Origin: Maricaulis maris MCS10
GTDB taxonomy: Bacteria > Pseudomonadota > Alphaproteobacteria > Caulobacterales > Maricaulaceae
DNA: 64,000 bases
Direction: 5' to 3'
NCBI RefSeq assembly: GCF_000014745.1
Contig: NC_008347.1
Span: forward strand, 682,001-746,000
This document shows, piece by piece, positions 15,425 to 25,794 of the stretch. A program made the translations under genes and the position numbers. Under the pieces are notes generated by a model. The model worked only from the letters and a program-made list of their open reading frames with translations. It ran no database searches and was not told the origin of the DNA. How positions within the stretch are numbered: the stretch's first letter is position 1; each line of letters starts with the position of its first letter.

Positions 15425-17386
15425 CTATTCGGCCGGCGTTTCGTCCTGTTCACGCAGATAGGTGTCCAGGAAGCTCACATAGGCTTCTGACGCCGTGATC
15501 CGGTTTTCGCGGCGACGGAAGCCGTGACCTTCATCCGGGAAAAGGACGTATTCGACCGGAACGCCATTGGCGCGGACGGCTTCGACCAGCTCGTCGCTCT
15601 CCACTTGCAGCACGCGCGGATCATTGGCGCCCTGGATGACCAGCATCGGGCGGATCACGTTCTCGGCGTGGAAGAGCGGGGAGATGGCGTGGTGACGCTC
15701 CGCATCGGTGGCCGGATCGCCCATCTCGTCATAGAGGGCTTCACGGAAGCTCTCCCACCAGGGCGGGATCGAGGCGAGGGTCCGTTCCCAATTGGTGACA
15801 CCGAAGATATTCACGCCGACCTCGAAGGCTTCCGGATGGAAGGTGAGGGCCGCCGCCGTCATGTAGCCGCCATAGGAGCCACCGATCACGCCAACTTCCT
15901 CGGCATTGACCCAGTCCTGTGTCCGCAGCCAGTCGCCGGCGGCGACAATGTCGCGCAGGTCTTCCTCGCCATGCCGGCGATCATCCATATGGAAGAAGGT
16001 CTTTCCATAGCCCGACGAGCCGCGATTATTGGCGGCGTAGACGGCATAGCCGTGATTGACGAGGTGCTGGATGGTGGCCGAATAGCCGATCCGGCTCTGC
16101 CCGCCCGGGCCACCATGGACCCAGACCAGGGCCGGCACCGGATTGTCGGCGCTGGCGCCATGCGGGCGATAGAGAATGCCCGGGATTTCCAGCCCGTCAA
16201 AGCTCTCGAAGCGGACCACTTGCGCATCGACCATCTCCGCTTCCGAAATCGCCGGGTTGAGCGCATTGGTCAGCTGGGCATGGGCCTGGCTGGCCAGATC
16301 GACCACATGGATATTGGACGGTGAGGTGGCGGAATTGATCAGGAAGGCGATTCGGCCTTCATCGCGCGAAAAGCGGACCGAGCTGATATCGCCGGCCGGG
16401 AGGTCGGGCAGGGCCAGGGTTTCGCCGCTCATGGTGTCTAGAATGGAGACCTCGGTGCGGGCATCTGCATTGATACCGGAGACCTGGTAGCGTCCGCTGT
16501 CGGAATAGATCACGAACTGGACGTCCCAATCGGCCTCGATCAGCGGCGCGGTGGTGCCGTCGGCCAGGTCATAAGTCCAGGCCTGGTTGAACTCGCCATG
16601 CTGGTCCGTCGCATAGACGAGCTGCGTGCTGTCCGGCGTGAACGTGTAGACGCCATGGGCGATATTGCCCTCATGGGCGGTGATCACGCTCGGTTCTGTC
16701 TCACCCGAGGCCAGGTCGAGCAGCAGGATGTCACTGTCGGCCGAGGTGCGGTTGCGCACGAGGGCCACCCAGCGACCATCCGGGCTGACATCGCCGATCT
16801 GCAGCGCGTCATCATTCTGGAACACAAAGCCGCTCTCATAGCTCAGCGTGTCATAGGCATAGATGTCCATGGCGCTCTGGTCGCGCTCATTGGTCATCAG
16901 CCACATATCATTGCCATCGGGAGACCAGCCGAGGAATTGCGCCCGGACTTCCTCGCCCGGCGTAATGTCATTGAGCCGGCCATCGAGCTCGCGCACGAAG
17001 ATATGGCTGATCTCATTGCCGCCGCTATCGGCGGTGACGACTGCGCGGTCGTCAGTCGGAAACCAGGACAGGGCGAATGTGGCGTCTGTTTCGGAGGAGG
17101 TCAGCGCCTCGCGATCACCGGTCGAGGGATCAACGGCGTAGGCATTGAACACGCCGGTCTCGTCCGAGGAGATCAGGATGCGGCTGTCATCCGCCGACCA
17201 GGCAAAACCCGCCGATGAGGCCAGCGAGAAACTGGTGGTCTGGTGGAAGGTGGCGGCGTCATGGCGGGCAGCGGCTTCAGCTGCGGCCGGCGGCGTCTCG
17301 GCGGTTTCGGTGCCGGTCCCGGCCGGCTGGCAGGCGGCCAGAAGGCCGGCCAGGGCCAGGCTGGTGCTCATGGTCAGGCGTTTCAT
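15425..17386 (-). CDS. S9-family prolyl-oligopeptidase-like lipoprotein
   Basis: A 653-residue peptidase. The start at 17386 has a GAGGGG site and gives MKRLTMSTSLALAGLLAAC, a lipoprotein signal with lipobox LAAC. Residues about 60-390 form a beta-propeller of WD40/TolB-like repeats (SWFPTDDRAVVTAD, WSPDGNDMWLMT, VSPDGRWVALV). The C-terminal alpha/beta hydrolase has catalytic serine in GGSYGGYM (about 505), aspartate in GANDPRV (about 586) and histidine in DEGHGFR (about 618). It should cleave oligopeptides or acyl-peptides in the periplasm while membrane-anchored. It looks like the dipeptidyl/acylaminoacyl peptidase group, not true prolyl oligopeptidase. Confidence 0.9.
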   Translation of the reverse strand: MKRLTMSTSLALAGLLAACQPAGTGTETAETPPAAAEAAARHDAATFHQTTSFSLASSAGFAWSADDSRILISSDETGVFNAYAVDPSTGDREALTSSETDATFALSWFPTDDRAVVTADSGGNEISHIFVRELDGRLNDITPGEEVRAQFLGWSPDGNDMWLMTNERDQSAMDIYAYDTLSYESGFVFQNDDALQIGDVSPDGRWVALVRNRTSADSDILLLDLASGETEPSVITAHEGNIAHGVYTFTPDSTQLVYATDQHGEFNQAWTYDLADGTTAPLIEADWDVQFVIYSDSGRYQVSGINADARTEVSILDTMSGETLALPDLPAGDISSVRFSRDEGRIAFLINSATSPSNIHVVDLASQAHAQLTNALNPAISEAEMVDAQVVRFESFDGLEIPGILYRPHGASADNPVPALVWVHGGPGGQSRIGYSATIQHLVNHGYAVYAANNRGSSGYGKTFFHMDDRRHGEEDLRDIVAAGDWLRTQDWVNAEEVGVIGGSYGGYMTAAALTFHPEAFEVGVNIFGVTNWERTLASIPPWWESFREALYDEMGDPATDAERHHAISPLFHAENVIRPMLVIQGANDPRVLQVESDELVEAVRANGVPVEYVLFPDEGHGFRRRENRITASEAYVSFLDTYLREQDETPAE

Positions 17387-17477
17387 GTCATTCCCCTCGA
17401 ATAGCTGTTGGCGCAAGCATACCTCGGAGAGGGGGACGTGTCGCAAGGCAAATGGAATATGTCCCCCTGCATGCCTT

Positions 17478-17580
17478 CCTTCTCCGCCGGGAGAAGGTGC
17501 CCCAAAGCGGCGGAAGAGGGGGATTGGTTTATTGGTACCGGGATTTACCCCTCACCCTGACCCTCTCCCAGGGGAAAGGG
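17478..17580. repeat. Palindromic repeat in the 456-bp gap 17387-17842
   Basis: The gap between the peptidase and the beta-lactamase-like gene holds CCTTCTCC/GGAGAAGG at 17478-17497 and CCCCTCACCCTGACCCTCTC at 17548-17567 followed by CAGGGGAAAGGG. The same words recur in the element at 33539-33657, in opposite order. The remainder (17581-17842) shows only a CCCATCGGGACGGCCCT string like the groEL terminator region; no gene is evident. Confidence 0.6.
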
Positions 17581-17842
17581 AAACGCCCCATCGGGACGGC
17601 CCTGCAAGTGCGCTCATTTTCGATGGGATAGGCAGCAAAAGTACCCGTCCTTTTCGCCGCCGGGACACCGGCCATAGGCCATGTCCCGGCTTTGAGGGGC
17701 TTCGACGACAGATGATGAAGGATTGGATCGGGGGATTGTCCCGGGCATGTCGTCCGCCGTCAGTGGGAAAGGACAGGGTCAACGCCATTGTCGACAAGTC
17801 GGGTGGGGCGGGGCAGGTTCAACCTTTGTAACAAGCGGGGAA

Positions 17843-19075
17843 ATGATGCTGTTACCAACCAAGATTCTTGCCGGATCGGTCCTGAGCGTCTGTCTGTTGA
17901 GTTCGGCGTGTGCTGTTGAGCCGGAGCTCAATGCCTGCCGACTGGACGAAGTGGCTCTGAGCGATGCGATTGCGCGCTCCGAAGCATGGGTGGACGGATA
18001 TTTCTCGCTCGTGGAGACACTGGCCGGAGGCGAGCATCATGGAACCAGCGTGGCGGTCAGTGCCTGTGGGCAGATAGTCTGGCAGGCCGGGTTTGGATTT
18101 GCCGATATCGAAGCACAAACGCCTGTGACGATTGATACGCTGTTCCGGGCGGGCAGTGTCGCCAAGACCTTGACCTCGCCGCTTCTGGTCCAGGCCGAGG
18201 CGCGGGGTGAGCTGGATCTGGACGCGGACATCCGGACGTATTTTCCGGCCTTTCCGCCAAAGGAGCATGAATTTTCGACACGTCAGCTGGCCGGCCACAC
18301 AGCGGGGATACGCCATTATTGGGGCGATGAGTTTGCCAGCAATGTCGCCTATGAGACCGTCTCTGACGGGCTGGTGATCTTTCAGGATGATCCACTCGAA
18401 TTCGAGCCAGGCACCCAATACTCCTATTCCAGCTACGGCTGGAATTTGTTGAGTGCTGTGGTCGAGGGCGCGACTGGCCGGGACTATCTCGAACTGATGC
18501 AGACTGATGTGTTTGATCCGGCCGGAATGGACAGCACATTCGCCGAGGGGCGCGCGGACACACCTGGCGGGCAGGTGACCTATTATCTCTACGACCAGGA
18601 AGGTCAGGCGATGGTCGTTGCTCCGCCTGTGAATAATTCGATCAAATGGGCGAGCGGTGGCTTTGTCTCGACGCCGACCGATTTGCTGCGCTTTGGTCTG
18701 GCGATGGAGGATGGCACCTTGGTGTCTCCCGAGGCTTATGAAGCCATGCGCGAAACGATGCATACGGCTGATGGCGCGGCCACCAATTACGGACTGGGCT
18801 GGGCAATCGACATGATTCCGCGCCAGCTGCAGAGAACGGCCCAGATTTACTCTGAAGAGGATGTCGCTCGAACCACGGCGATCTTTGACGGCATGATCAG
18901 CTATGGTCATACCGGCGGTTCCATGGGCAGTACGACGGTCTTTCTCTCGGCGCAGGATGACGACACCACCTTCACCGTGGCTGCGATGAGCAATTCGGGT
19001 ATCGGACCGGCCTATGCGGTATCGGTATTGGGAGAGTTCGTTGCTGCGTCGCAGGCGGCTCGTGCCGTGGAGTAG
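17843..19075 (+). CDS. Beta-lactamase-fold serine hydrolase lipoprotein
   Basis: A 410-residue protein of the class C beta-lactamase/penicillin-binding family. The N terminus MMLLPTKILAGSVLSVCLLSSAC is a lipoprotein signal, so it should be anchored facing the periplasm. SVAK near residue 104 is the SxxK catalytic motif, YSYSSYG near 190-200 supplies the tyrosine motif and HTGGS near 355 replaces the KTG box, as is usual in esterase- or D-aminopeptidase-like members. True beta-lactamase activity is therefore not implied. The start behind AGCGGGG was preferred to upstream codons because it gives the signal peptide. Members act as D,D-peptidases, esterases or amidases; the substrate is unknown. 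Confidence 0.85.
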   Translation: MMLLPTKILAGSVLSVCLLSSACAVEPELNACRLDEVALSDAIARSEAWVDGYFSLVETLAGGEHHGTSVAVSACGQIVWQAGFGFADIEAQTPVTIDTLFRAGSVAKTLTSPLLVQAEARGELDLDADIRTYFPAFPPKEHEFSTRQLAGHTAGIRHYWGDEFASNVAYETVSDGLVIFQDDPLEFEPGTQYSYSSYGWNLLSAVVEGATGRDYLELMQTDVFDPAGMDSTFAEGRADTPGGQVTYYLYDQEGQAMVVAPPVNNSIKWASGGFVSTPTDLLRFGLAMEDGTLVSPEAYEAMRETMHTADGAATNYGLGWAIDMIPRQLQRTAQIYSEEDVARTTAIFDGMISYGHTGGSMGSTTVFLSAQDDDTTFTVAAMSNSGIGPAYAVSVLGEFVAASQAARAVE

Positions 19076-19114
19076 CAGACGGCGACAGATCACTTTTCGA
19101 GAGGTCTCGCCCGA

Positions 19115-19154
19115 ATGAAGAAGGCCGCCCCGTTTCCGGGGCGGCCTTCTTCAT
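19115..19154. terminator. Long perfect hairpin after the serine hydrolase gene
   Basis: An 18-bp perfect inverted repeat (19115-19132 with 19137-19154) surrounds a TTTC tetraloop. The stem core is GGCCGCCCCG/CGGGGCGGCC. Only short T runs lie inside the arms, but stability alone should block RNA polymerase. Confidence 0.7.
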
Positions 19155-19213
19155 GGTGTCTCAGCCGGGCTCAGGCGCATGATGGGCGGACTCATGCGGG
19201 CATGGCCAAAAGA

Positions 19214-19250
19214 AAAGGGCCGCCCCATCGGGACGGCCCTTTCCTTTCAG
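19214..19250 (-). terminator. Intrinsic terminator of groESL
   Basis: On the minus strand AAAGGGCCGTCCC pairs with GGGGCGGCCCTTT (19214-19242, one G-U pair), followed by TCTTTT. It lies 30 bp after the groEL stop. Confidence 0.8.
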
Positions 19251-19271
19251 TCGGTCAGGTGACCGGCATGA

Positions 19272-20945
<1,674 letters not shown>

Positions 20946-20981
20946 CTAGCTTGAGAGGGGTGTTCGGATCGGGTGTGCGGC

Positions 20982-21269
20982 TTACGCCATCACGCCGAGA
21001 ATGTCGGACTCTTTCATGATCAGCAGCTCGACACCGTCAACGGTGACTTCGGTGCCGGACCATTTGCCGAACAGGATGCGATCGCCGGCCTTGACGTCGA
21101 GCGGACGCACCGAACCGTCTTCCTTGATGGCGCCGCCGCCGATGGCGACAACTTCGCCTTCTTGCGGCTTTTCCTTGGCCGTATCCGGGATGATGATCCC
21201 ACCCTTGGTCGTGGACTCTTCTTCGACGCGCTTCACCAGCACGCGATCGTGCAGAGGACGAAAAGTCAT
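20982..21269 (-). CDS. groES: Co-chaperonin GroES (10 kDa)
   Basis: A 95-residue GroES with the usual start [19 protein letters not shown], the mobile loop [17 protein letters not shown] that contacts GroEL, and the C-terminal ILGVMA. Seven subunits cap the GroEL ring. It is the first gene of the groESL operon, 55 bp downstream of a CIRCE element and close to an RpoH-type promoter. Confidence 0.98.
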   Translation of the reverse strand: MTFRPLHDRVLVKRVEEESTTKGGIIIPDTAKEKPQEGEVVAIGGGAIKEDGSVRPLDVKAGDRILFGKWSGTEVTVDGVELLIMKESDILGVMA

Positions 21270-21324
21270 CTTGGTCTATCTCCAAACAGAGGACTGAAGG
21301 TTTCTGGCATCCGGACAGGGTAGG

Positions 21325-21351
21325 TTAGCACTCACCCCATCCGACTGCTAA
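21325..21351. promoter_or_regulatory. CIRCE element (HrcA operator)
   Basis: TTAGCACTC, nine spacer bases, then GACTGCTAA; only one base (C for G at the third position of the second arm) differs from the canonical palindrome. It lies between the RpoH-type -10 and groES, where bound HrcA would block transcription. Confidence 0.93.
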
Positions 21352-21360
21352 CAGCGGCGG

Positions 21361-21389
21361 AGATAGGAGGCGGAGGGCGGAACGTCAAG
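21361..21389 (-). promoter_or_regulatory. RpoH (sigma-32) promoter of groESL
   Basis: On the minus strand CTTG (21389-21386) is followed after 18 bases by CCTATCT (21367-21361), an exact match to the alphaproteobacterial heat-shock consensus CTTG-N17/18-CYTATNT. The CIRCE element follows ten bases later. Confidence 0.85.
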
Positions 21390-21529
21390 AGGTCGGGGAT
21401 GCATTTGCAGCGCAACCAAATGCCTGTCAGCCTGCGTTCATCTTGCGAAAGATAAATCCGGCCATTGCCATGCCTGTCATATAAATCGATATGATAGACA
21501 TCGAGTAGCGTTACCGAGAGGGAAACACC

Positions 21530-22213
21530 ATGCAACTCCGTCCAACCATGCTTCGCACCACCGTTCTCACAGTCGCAGCCCTGACCATGGCCGCCTGCAC
21601 GACCACCGACCCCTATACCGGCGAAACCCGGGCCAACAATACGGGCCGGGGAGTCCTGCTGGGCGCCGCAGCCGGCGCCGCATTGGGCTATCTCACCAAC
21701 ACCAATGACAGCGAAGAGGGCCGCACCAACGCCCTGATCGGTGCCGGTATCGGTGCGCTCGCCGGTGGTGCCATCGGCAATTACATGGACCGCCAGGAAA
21801 CGGCCATGCGCGAAGCCCTGTCCGACACCGGCGTCGGTGTCCGCCGTGAAGGCAATGACCTGCGCCTGATCATGCCGGGCGATGTCACCTTCGCCACCAA
21901 TTCCGCAGACATCCAGGGCCAGTTCTATGGCATCCTCAGCGATGTCTCGACGGTGCTGAACCGCTACCCGGCCACCTATGTGGACGTGGTTGGTCATGCC
22001 GACTCCGTTGGCGCTGCCGACTACAACCAGCAGCTTTCCGAGCGCCGGGCCCTGTCGGTCGGCAATTACCTGATCGCCCAGGGCGTTCTGCGCGACCGTT
22101 TCTACATTGCCGGCATGGGCGAGCGGTCTCCGATCGCATCCAATGAGACGGCAGCCGGTCGCCAGCAAAACCGTCGTGTGGAAATCCTGATCCGGCCGCA
22201 CGCTTCGTCCTGA
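21530..22213 (+). CDS. OmpA-family lipoprotein with glycine-zipper segment
   Basis: A 227-residue lipoprotein: MQLRPTMLRTTVLTVAALTMAAC ends in a lipobox. Residues about 38-85 contain glycine-zipper stretches (GVLLGAAAGAALGYL and ALIGAGIGALAGGAIG) found in YiaD-type proteins. The C-terminal OmpA domain (about 110-225) carries the peptidoglycan-binding signature VVGHADSVGAADYNQQLSERRA followed by RFYIAGMGE and QNRRVEILI. It would tether the outer membrane to peptidoglycan. The ribosome site is GAGAGGG and a strong terminator follows the stop, so it is probably transcribed alone. Confidence 0.9.
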   Translation: MQLRPTMLRTTVLTVAALTMAACTTTDPYTGETRANNTGRGVLLGAAAGAALGYLTNTNDSEEGRTNALIGAGIGALAGGAIGNYMDRQETAMREALSDTGVGVRREGNDLRLIMPGDVTFATNSADIQGQFYGILSDVSTVLNRYPATYVDVVGHADSVGAADYNQQLSERRALSVGNYLIAQGVLRDRFYIAGMGERSPIASNETAAGRQQNRRVEILIRPHASS

Positions 22214-22239
22214 TTTCACTGATTCTCCACAGAATTGAC

Positions 22240-22273
22240 AGCGGCCCGCCGGATTGGCGGGCCGCTTTAATTT
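22240..22273 (+). terminator. Intrinsic terminator of the OmpA-like gene
   Basis: AGCGGCCCGCC at 22240-22250 pairs with GGCGGGCCGCT at 22256-22266 around GGATT, followed by TTAATTT. Confidence 0.9.
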
Positions 22274-22323
22274 ATGCATGGTGTTTTATTTCAGATGGTT
22301 AGGCCTGTTTGAGGCCGGTGTGG

Positions 22324-22339
22324 TTTACCTTCGTTAACC
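22324..22339 (+). promoter_or_regulatory. CtrA-like motif and GANTC site upstream of tipF
   Basis: TTTACCTTCGTTAACC lies 70 bp before tipF and matches 14 of 16 bases of the motif in front of the histidine kinase gene at 50627. It resembles a CtrA box except that the spacer between the TTAA-like half sites is six and not seven. A GATTC (GANTC, CcrM-type) site lies at 22395-22399. Confidence 0.5.
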
Positions 22340-22410
22340 AAACGACAACTCGTGACGACGCAGCTTAACCTGCAAGCACACCTGACGACCCGCTGATTCG
22401 AAGGCCCGAC

Positions 22411-23631
22411 ATGCCCCGCGCATCCGACATCTTGATCCTCCTGACCTACATCACCATCGCCGGCGTGGCCGCGATCGGTTTCGAGTTTTTCGGGCTGATG
22501 CCGACGCTGAATGCCTGGATGATGGGGGCGATCGTCTTCATTGTGGCCGGCATGGCGCATTCTGCTGCCGCGCGTGGCCAGGAGCGGCGTGTCCTGGAAA
22601 CAGAGATCCATGAGCTCAAGGCCGCCAATCTGGCCCTGGCCGAAGAGTTCGAGGCCGCCCAAGCCCGCATTGACGAGATCGCCGACGAATTGCGGACCGA
22701 ATCTGTCGAGCGCGACAACGCGCTGGTCCATGAAGTCAAAGTTCTGGAAGACCTGGTTCGGCGCGTCGGACCGGCCGGGACACAAACGCGGACCGAGACT
22801 GCCACCGTCAGCACGGCGCGAACGGATATAGAGACTGTCCGCGAGGCCTTGGCCGCCAACCGGGTCGATCTCTACCTGCAGCCGGTGGTGACCCTGCCGC
22901 AGCGCCGGACGGCCTTCTATGAAAGCTATACCCGCCTGCGCGATGCGACCGGTCGGATTCTGGCGCCGGGCGCCTTTATGTCCGCCGCCGAAGAGGCCGG
23001 CCTGATGGCCGAGGTCGACAATCTCCTGCTGTTCCGCTGCGTGCAGATCGTGCGCCGCCTGACAGGTCAGGACCGCAAGGTCGCGATTTTCTGCAATGTC
23101 TCGCTGAACTCCCTGTCGGACGAGACCTTCTTCCCGGAATTCCTCGACTTCATCCGCCAGAACAAGGACCTGTCCGGCTCACTCATATTCGAGATTTCCC
23201 AGAAGGCCTTCGAGGAACGCGACGCCATTGCCGCCCGTAACATGGCGCGGATGGCCGATTTCGGCTTCCGCTTCTCGATCGACCAGATCGCCCATGTCGA
23301 GCTGGATCTGACCGAAATGGAGCGCGCGGGTGTCCGCTTCGCCAAGATCGGCGGCCGTCGCCTGCTCGACGCCATCGACAATTACGAGTCCATCGCCGGC
23401 TACGAGGCCGGCGCAATTGCGACCGAGGATCTGGCTGGTCTGTTCGGGCGTCATGGTATCGAGCTCATTGTCGACAAGATCGAGGATGAAGCGACCGTGG
23501 TTGAGGTGCTGGAGATGGATGTCGCCTACGGGCAGGGCCATTTGTTCGGCGAGCCGCGCCCGGTTCGCGATGACATGCTGGAAACGACACCGCGTGACGG
23601 CGGCTCCAATGTCATCCAGATGTCGGCTTGA
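22411..23631 (+). CDS. tipF: TipF-like flagellar positioning protein with degenerate EAL domain
   Basis: This 406-residue protein has two N-terminal membrane helices (about 7-27 and 33-50), a coiled coil (about 55-115) and an EAL-type domain (about 145-390), the architecture of Caulobacter TipF. Catalytic positions are lost: EAL is ESY near residue 171, the DDFG segment reads SIDQI and KID reads KIG, while NVS and QG are kept. The domain should therefore bind c-di-GMP and not hydrolyse it. TipF recruits flagellar switch proteins to the new pole in Caulobacter. The cheY-cheZ pair lies 1 kb downstream on the other strand. Assignment rests on architecture and motif pattern. Confidence 0.8.
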   Translation: MPRASDILILLTYITIAGVAAIGFEFFGLMPTLNAWMMGAIVFIVAGMAHSAAARGQERRVLETEIHELKAANLALAEEFEAAQARIDEIADELRTESVERDNALVHEVKVLEDLVRRVGPAGTQTRTETATVSTARTDIETVREALAANRVDLYLQPVVTLPQRRTAFYESYTRLRDATGRILAPGAFMSAAEEAGLMAEVDNLLLFRCVQIVRRLTGQDRKVAIFCNVSLNSLSDETFFPEFLDFIRQNKDLSGSLIFEISQKAFEERDAIAARNMARMADFGFRFSIDQIAHVELDLTEMERAGVRFAKIGGRRLLDAIDNYESIAGYEAGAIATEDLAGLFGRHGIELIVDKIEDEATVVEVLEMDVAYGQGHLFGEPRPVRDDMLETTPRDGGSNVIQMSA

Positions 23632-23678
23632 TCGACACGGCGATTGACCCCGGGCGAGCAGCCTGCTTCAAGCGCTCC

Positions 23679-24530
23679 ATGTTTCCAGAACTCGCCACGC
23701 TCGGCCCGCTCCGCGACCGCTACGACACGCTCTATTGCGACGTCTGGGGCGTCATCCGCGACGGCACGGACCTGTTGCCGGAAGCGGTTGAGGCCCTGAT
23801 CCGCTTTCGCGAGACTGGCGGGCGTGTCTGCCTGGTCTCCAATTCGCCGCGCCGCAGCAGCTCGCTGGCACATTTCCTGACCGATATGGGGCTTCCGGAC
23901 GAGGCGACCGACGCCATCGTGACGTCCGGGGACGCCATCCGCGAGGAATTGGTCAAACGCTCGCCGGGCAGGGCGTTGAATATCGGCCCCGAGCGCGATG
24001 GCAGCCTCTATGAGGGGCTGGCGCTGGAGTTCACCGGTATCGAAGACGCTGACTTCATTTCCTGTACAGGCCCTGACGACTACCTCAATGGCCGGCCGGA
24101 AGACTATGATGCGGTGTTGGCGAGAGCGCTCGATCGGGGTCTGGACCTGGTCTGCGCAAACCCGGATATCGTCGTGCAGTCCGGAAACCGACTGATTTTC
24201 TGTGCCGGCGCCATTGCCCGGCATTATCGGCGGATGGGCGGGACCAGCATTGTTGCGGGAAAACCGCACAGGCCCATCTATGCCCTGGCCAGGGCTGCAC
24301 TCGAAGCGCGGGGCTTTGCGGTGGACCTGACGCGTGTCCTGGCGATCGGCGACGGGCCGGAGACCGATGTTGAAGGGGCGACCCGGGCCGGCGTCGACTG
24401 TCTGTTCATCGCCGGCGGGATCCTCGGCGAAACGCTTGACGGCGGCCGTCTCGATGTCGAGACAGCCGCCGCCGCACTGAAGGATTACGGTGTCACCGCC
24501 CGCTTTGTCGCGGACCGGCTCACCTGGTAG
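23679..24530 (+). CDS. HAD-family hydrolase, class IIA type
   Basis: A 283-residue HAD phosphatase of the NagD-like class IIA group. Motif I is CDVWGVIRDG (nucleophile aspartate), motif II is VSNSPR, motif III includes the lysine in VAGKPHRPIY, and motif IV is IGDGPETDVEGA, so all catalytic parts are present. The likely substrate is a sugar- or nucleotide-phosphate. I choose ATG at 23679 because family members begin a few residues before the motif; a TTG at 23628 that overlaps the tipF stop would give 17 more residues and translational coupling. The ribosome site is weak in either case. Convergent with cheZ, 12 bp apart. Confidence 0.8.
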   Translation: MFPELATLGPLRDRYDTLYCDVWGVIRDGTDLLPEAVEALIRFRETGGRVCLVSNSPRRSSSLAHFLTDMGLPDEATDAIVTSGDAIREELVKRSPGRALNIGPERDGSLYEGLALEFTGIEDADFISCTGPDDYLNGRPEDYDAVLARALDRGLDLVCANPDIVVQSGNRLIFCAGAIARHYRRMGGTSIVAGKPHRPIYALARAALEARGFAVDLTRVLAIGDGPETDVEGATRAGVDCLFIAGGILGETLDGGRLDVETAAAALKDYGVTARFVADRLTW

Positions 24531-24542
24531 GTCAGTCGCGGA

Positions 24543-25232
24543 TCAATCGAACAGGGAGTCGATTGAACCCTGGTCCAGGTCTGAAGCCGGAGCGGCATCG
24601 GCGAACATTGCGTCGATATCATCCTGGCTGGTTTCCGGGCCGCCGATCGCCGGACCATTGAGCAGCAGCTCGCGGGCCCGTTTTTCCTCGGCGGTTTCCT
24701 CGGACACCTGGTCGGCATCACGGACACCCATGACGTCGGCAAAGCGGGACACGCGGTCTTCCACGTGGCGCAGCGAAGTGACGACCTTGGACACGCGTTG
24801 TCCGGCAAGGTCCTGGAAGCTGCACGCCTCGATGATGGTCATCATGCGGGCCTCGACGCTGGCGCGGTAGGCGTCATAGTCGGCTTCATCGTCACAGAGC
24901 ACAGCTTCCGCTTCGCTCATGATGGTCTCGGTCGCCCGTTCGGTATCCCCGACGACAGCCTCGAGTTCCTGGCCGGCCGAAGGGATGCGCGAGGTCTTGA
25001 TATCGTTCGGCCGCAAGGCCGCGATCTCGTCACGGGTTCGCGAGATATATTCCGCGATATAATTGAATTCCTGGCAGATCGACTGGTCGAGGGAGCTGAA
25101 GAACAGCTTCATCGTATCCGTCAGCTGGTGGGCCAGCTTCAGGACTTCCATGATCTGGGCATCCTGCAGATCGCTCGCCTTCAGTGAAGCGAGTGAGGTG
25201 CGGACTTGCGCGGCAACATTGGCGGCGGGCAT
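24543..25232 (-). CDS. cheZ: CheY-P phosphatase CheZ, alphaproteobacterial type
   Basis: A 229-residue helical protein. FQDLAGQRV (about 139-147) holds the D141 and Q145 that match E. coli CheZ D143/Q147, the residues that dephosphorylate CheY-P. The very C-terminal DQGSIDSLFD is a typical CheY-binding peptide, joined by an acidic linker. A second copy-like element, QDDIDAMFAD, precedes it. The start at 25232 has AAGGAGGG immediately upstream, which favours it over an in-frame start nine codons earlier. It follows cheY by 54 bp in the same direction, so the pair is probably one operon setting motor switching. Confidence 0.88.
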   Translation of the reverse strand: MPAANVAAQVRTSLASLKASDLQDAQIMEVLKLAHQLTDTMKLFFSSLDQSICQEFNYIAEYISRTRDEIAALRPNDIKTSRIPSAGQELEAVVGDTERATETIMSEAEAVLCDDEADYDAYRASVEARMMTIIEACSFQDLAGQRVSKVVTSLRHVEDRVSRFADVMGVRDADQVSEETAEEKRARELLLNGPAIGGPETSQDDIDAMFADAAPASDLDQGSIDSLFD

Positions 25233-25286
25233 GGGGCCCTCCTTCCTTTGCAGACTCAAACGAGGATTGGGCGGATCATCCGGCGA

Positions 25287-25673
25287 CTAGAAGTCGCCGA
25301 GAACCGCAGCCATCTTCGATTTGAGAGTTCCGGCGTTGAAGGGCTTCACGATGTAATTGTTCACACCGGCCCGTTTCGCCGCGACCACGTTTTCGGTCTT
25401 GGATTCTGCGGTTACCATGATGAAGGGCGTCGCCTTCATGCTTTCGTCGGCGCGAACCTTTTGCAGAAGCTCGTAGCCCGTCATGGGCTCCATGTTCCAG
25501 TCTGAGATCACCAGACCGTACTTGTTTTCCTGCATTTTCGCGTATGCTTCCTGGCCATCGGCGGCCTCGTCCACATTTTCGAACCCAATCTGCTTGAGCA
25601 GGTTGCGAATAATGCGGATCATGGTTTTGTAGTCATCCACGACCAGGATCGGCATCGTCATTTCGACAGCCAT
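25287..25673 (-). CDS. cheY: CheY-like single-domain response regulator
   Basis: A 128-residue receiver with all key positions: acidic pair D13-D14 in VVDDY, phospho-acceptor D58 in SDWNM, T88 in MVTAES and K110 in IVKPF. The start at 25673 has a GGAG site and removes a long unlikely N-terminal extension. The next gene downstream on the same strand is cheZ, so the regulator most likely acts at the flagellar motor and not on transcription. No DNA-binding domain is attached. Confidence 0.92.
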   Translation of the reverse strand: MAVEMTMPILVVDDYKTMIRIIRNLLKQIGFENVDEAADGQEAYAKMQENKYGLVISDWNMEPMTGYELLQKVRADESMKATPFIMVTAESKTENVVAAKRAGVNNYIVKPFNAGTLKSKMAAVLGDF

Positions 25674-25794
25674 GCTTAGTCTCCATCCACTCGGCGCGTT
25701 TACACTAGGACAGCTTGTTCCGCTGTCTTCAGCTAGGACCCTAGACAATCGCGGATAAAAATCGGTTAAAGCGGATACAAAGATGGAGTCACCG

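Noticed and set aside
22324-22339. Strict CtrA site call
   Set aside because: The spacer between half sites is six bases in both the tipF and kinase promoters; I therefore list it only as CtrA-like.
23628-23678. TTG start for the HAD hydrolase overlapping the tipF stop
   Set aside because: Possible for coupling but extends the protein beyond the family's usual N terminus; 23679 preferred.
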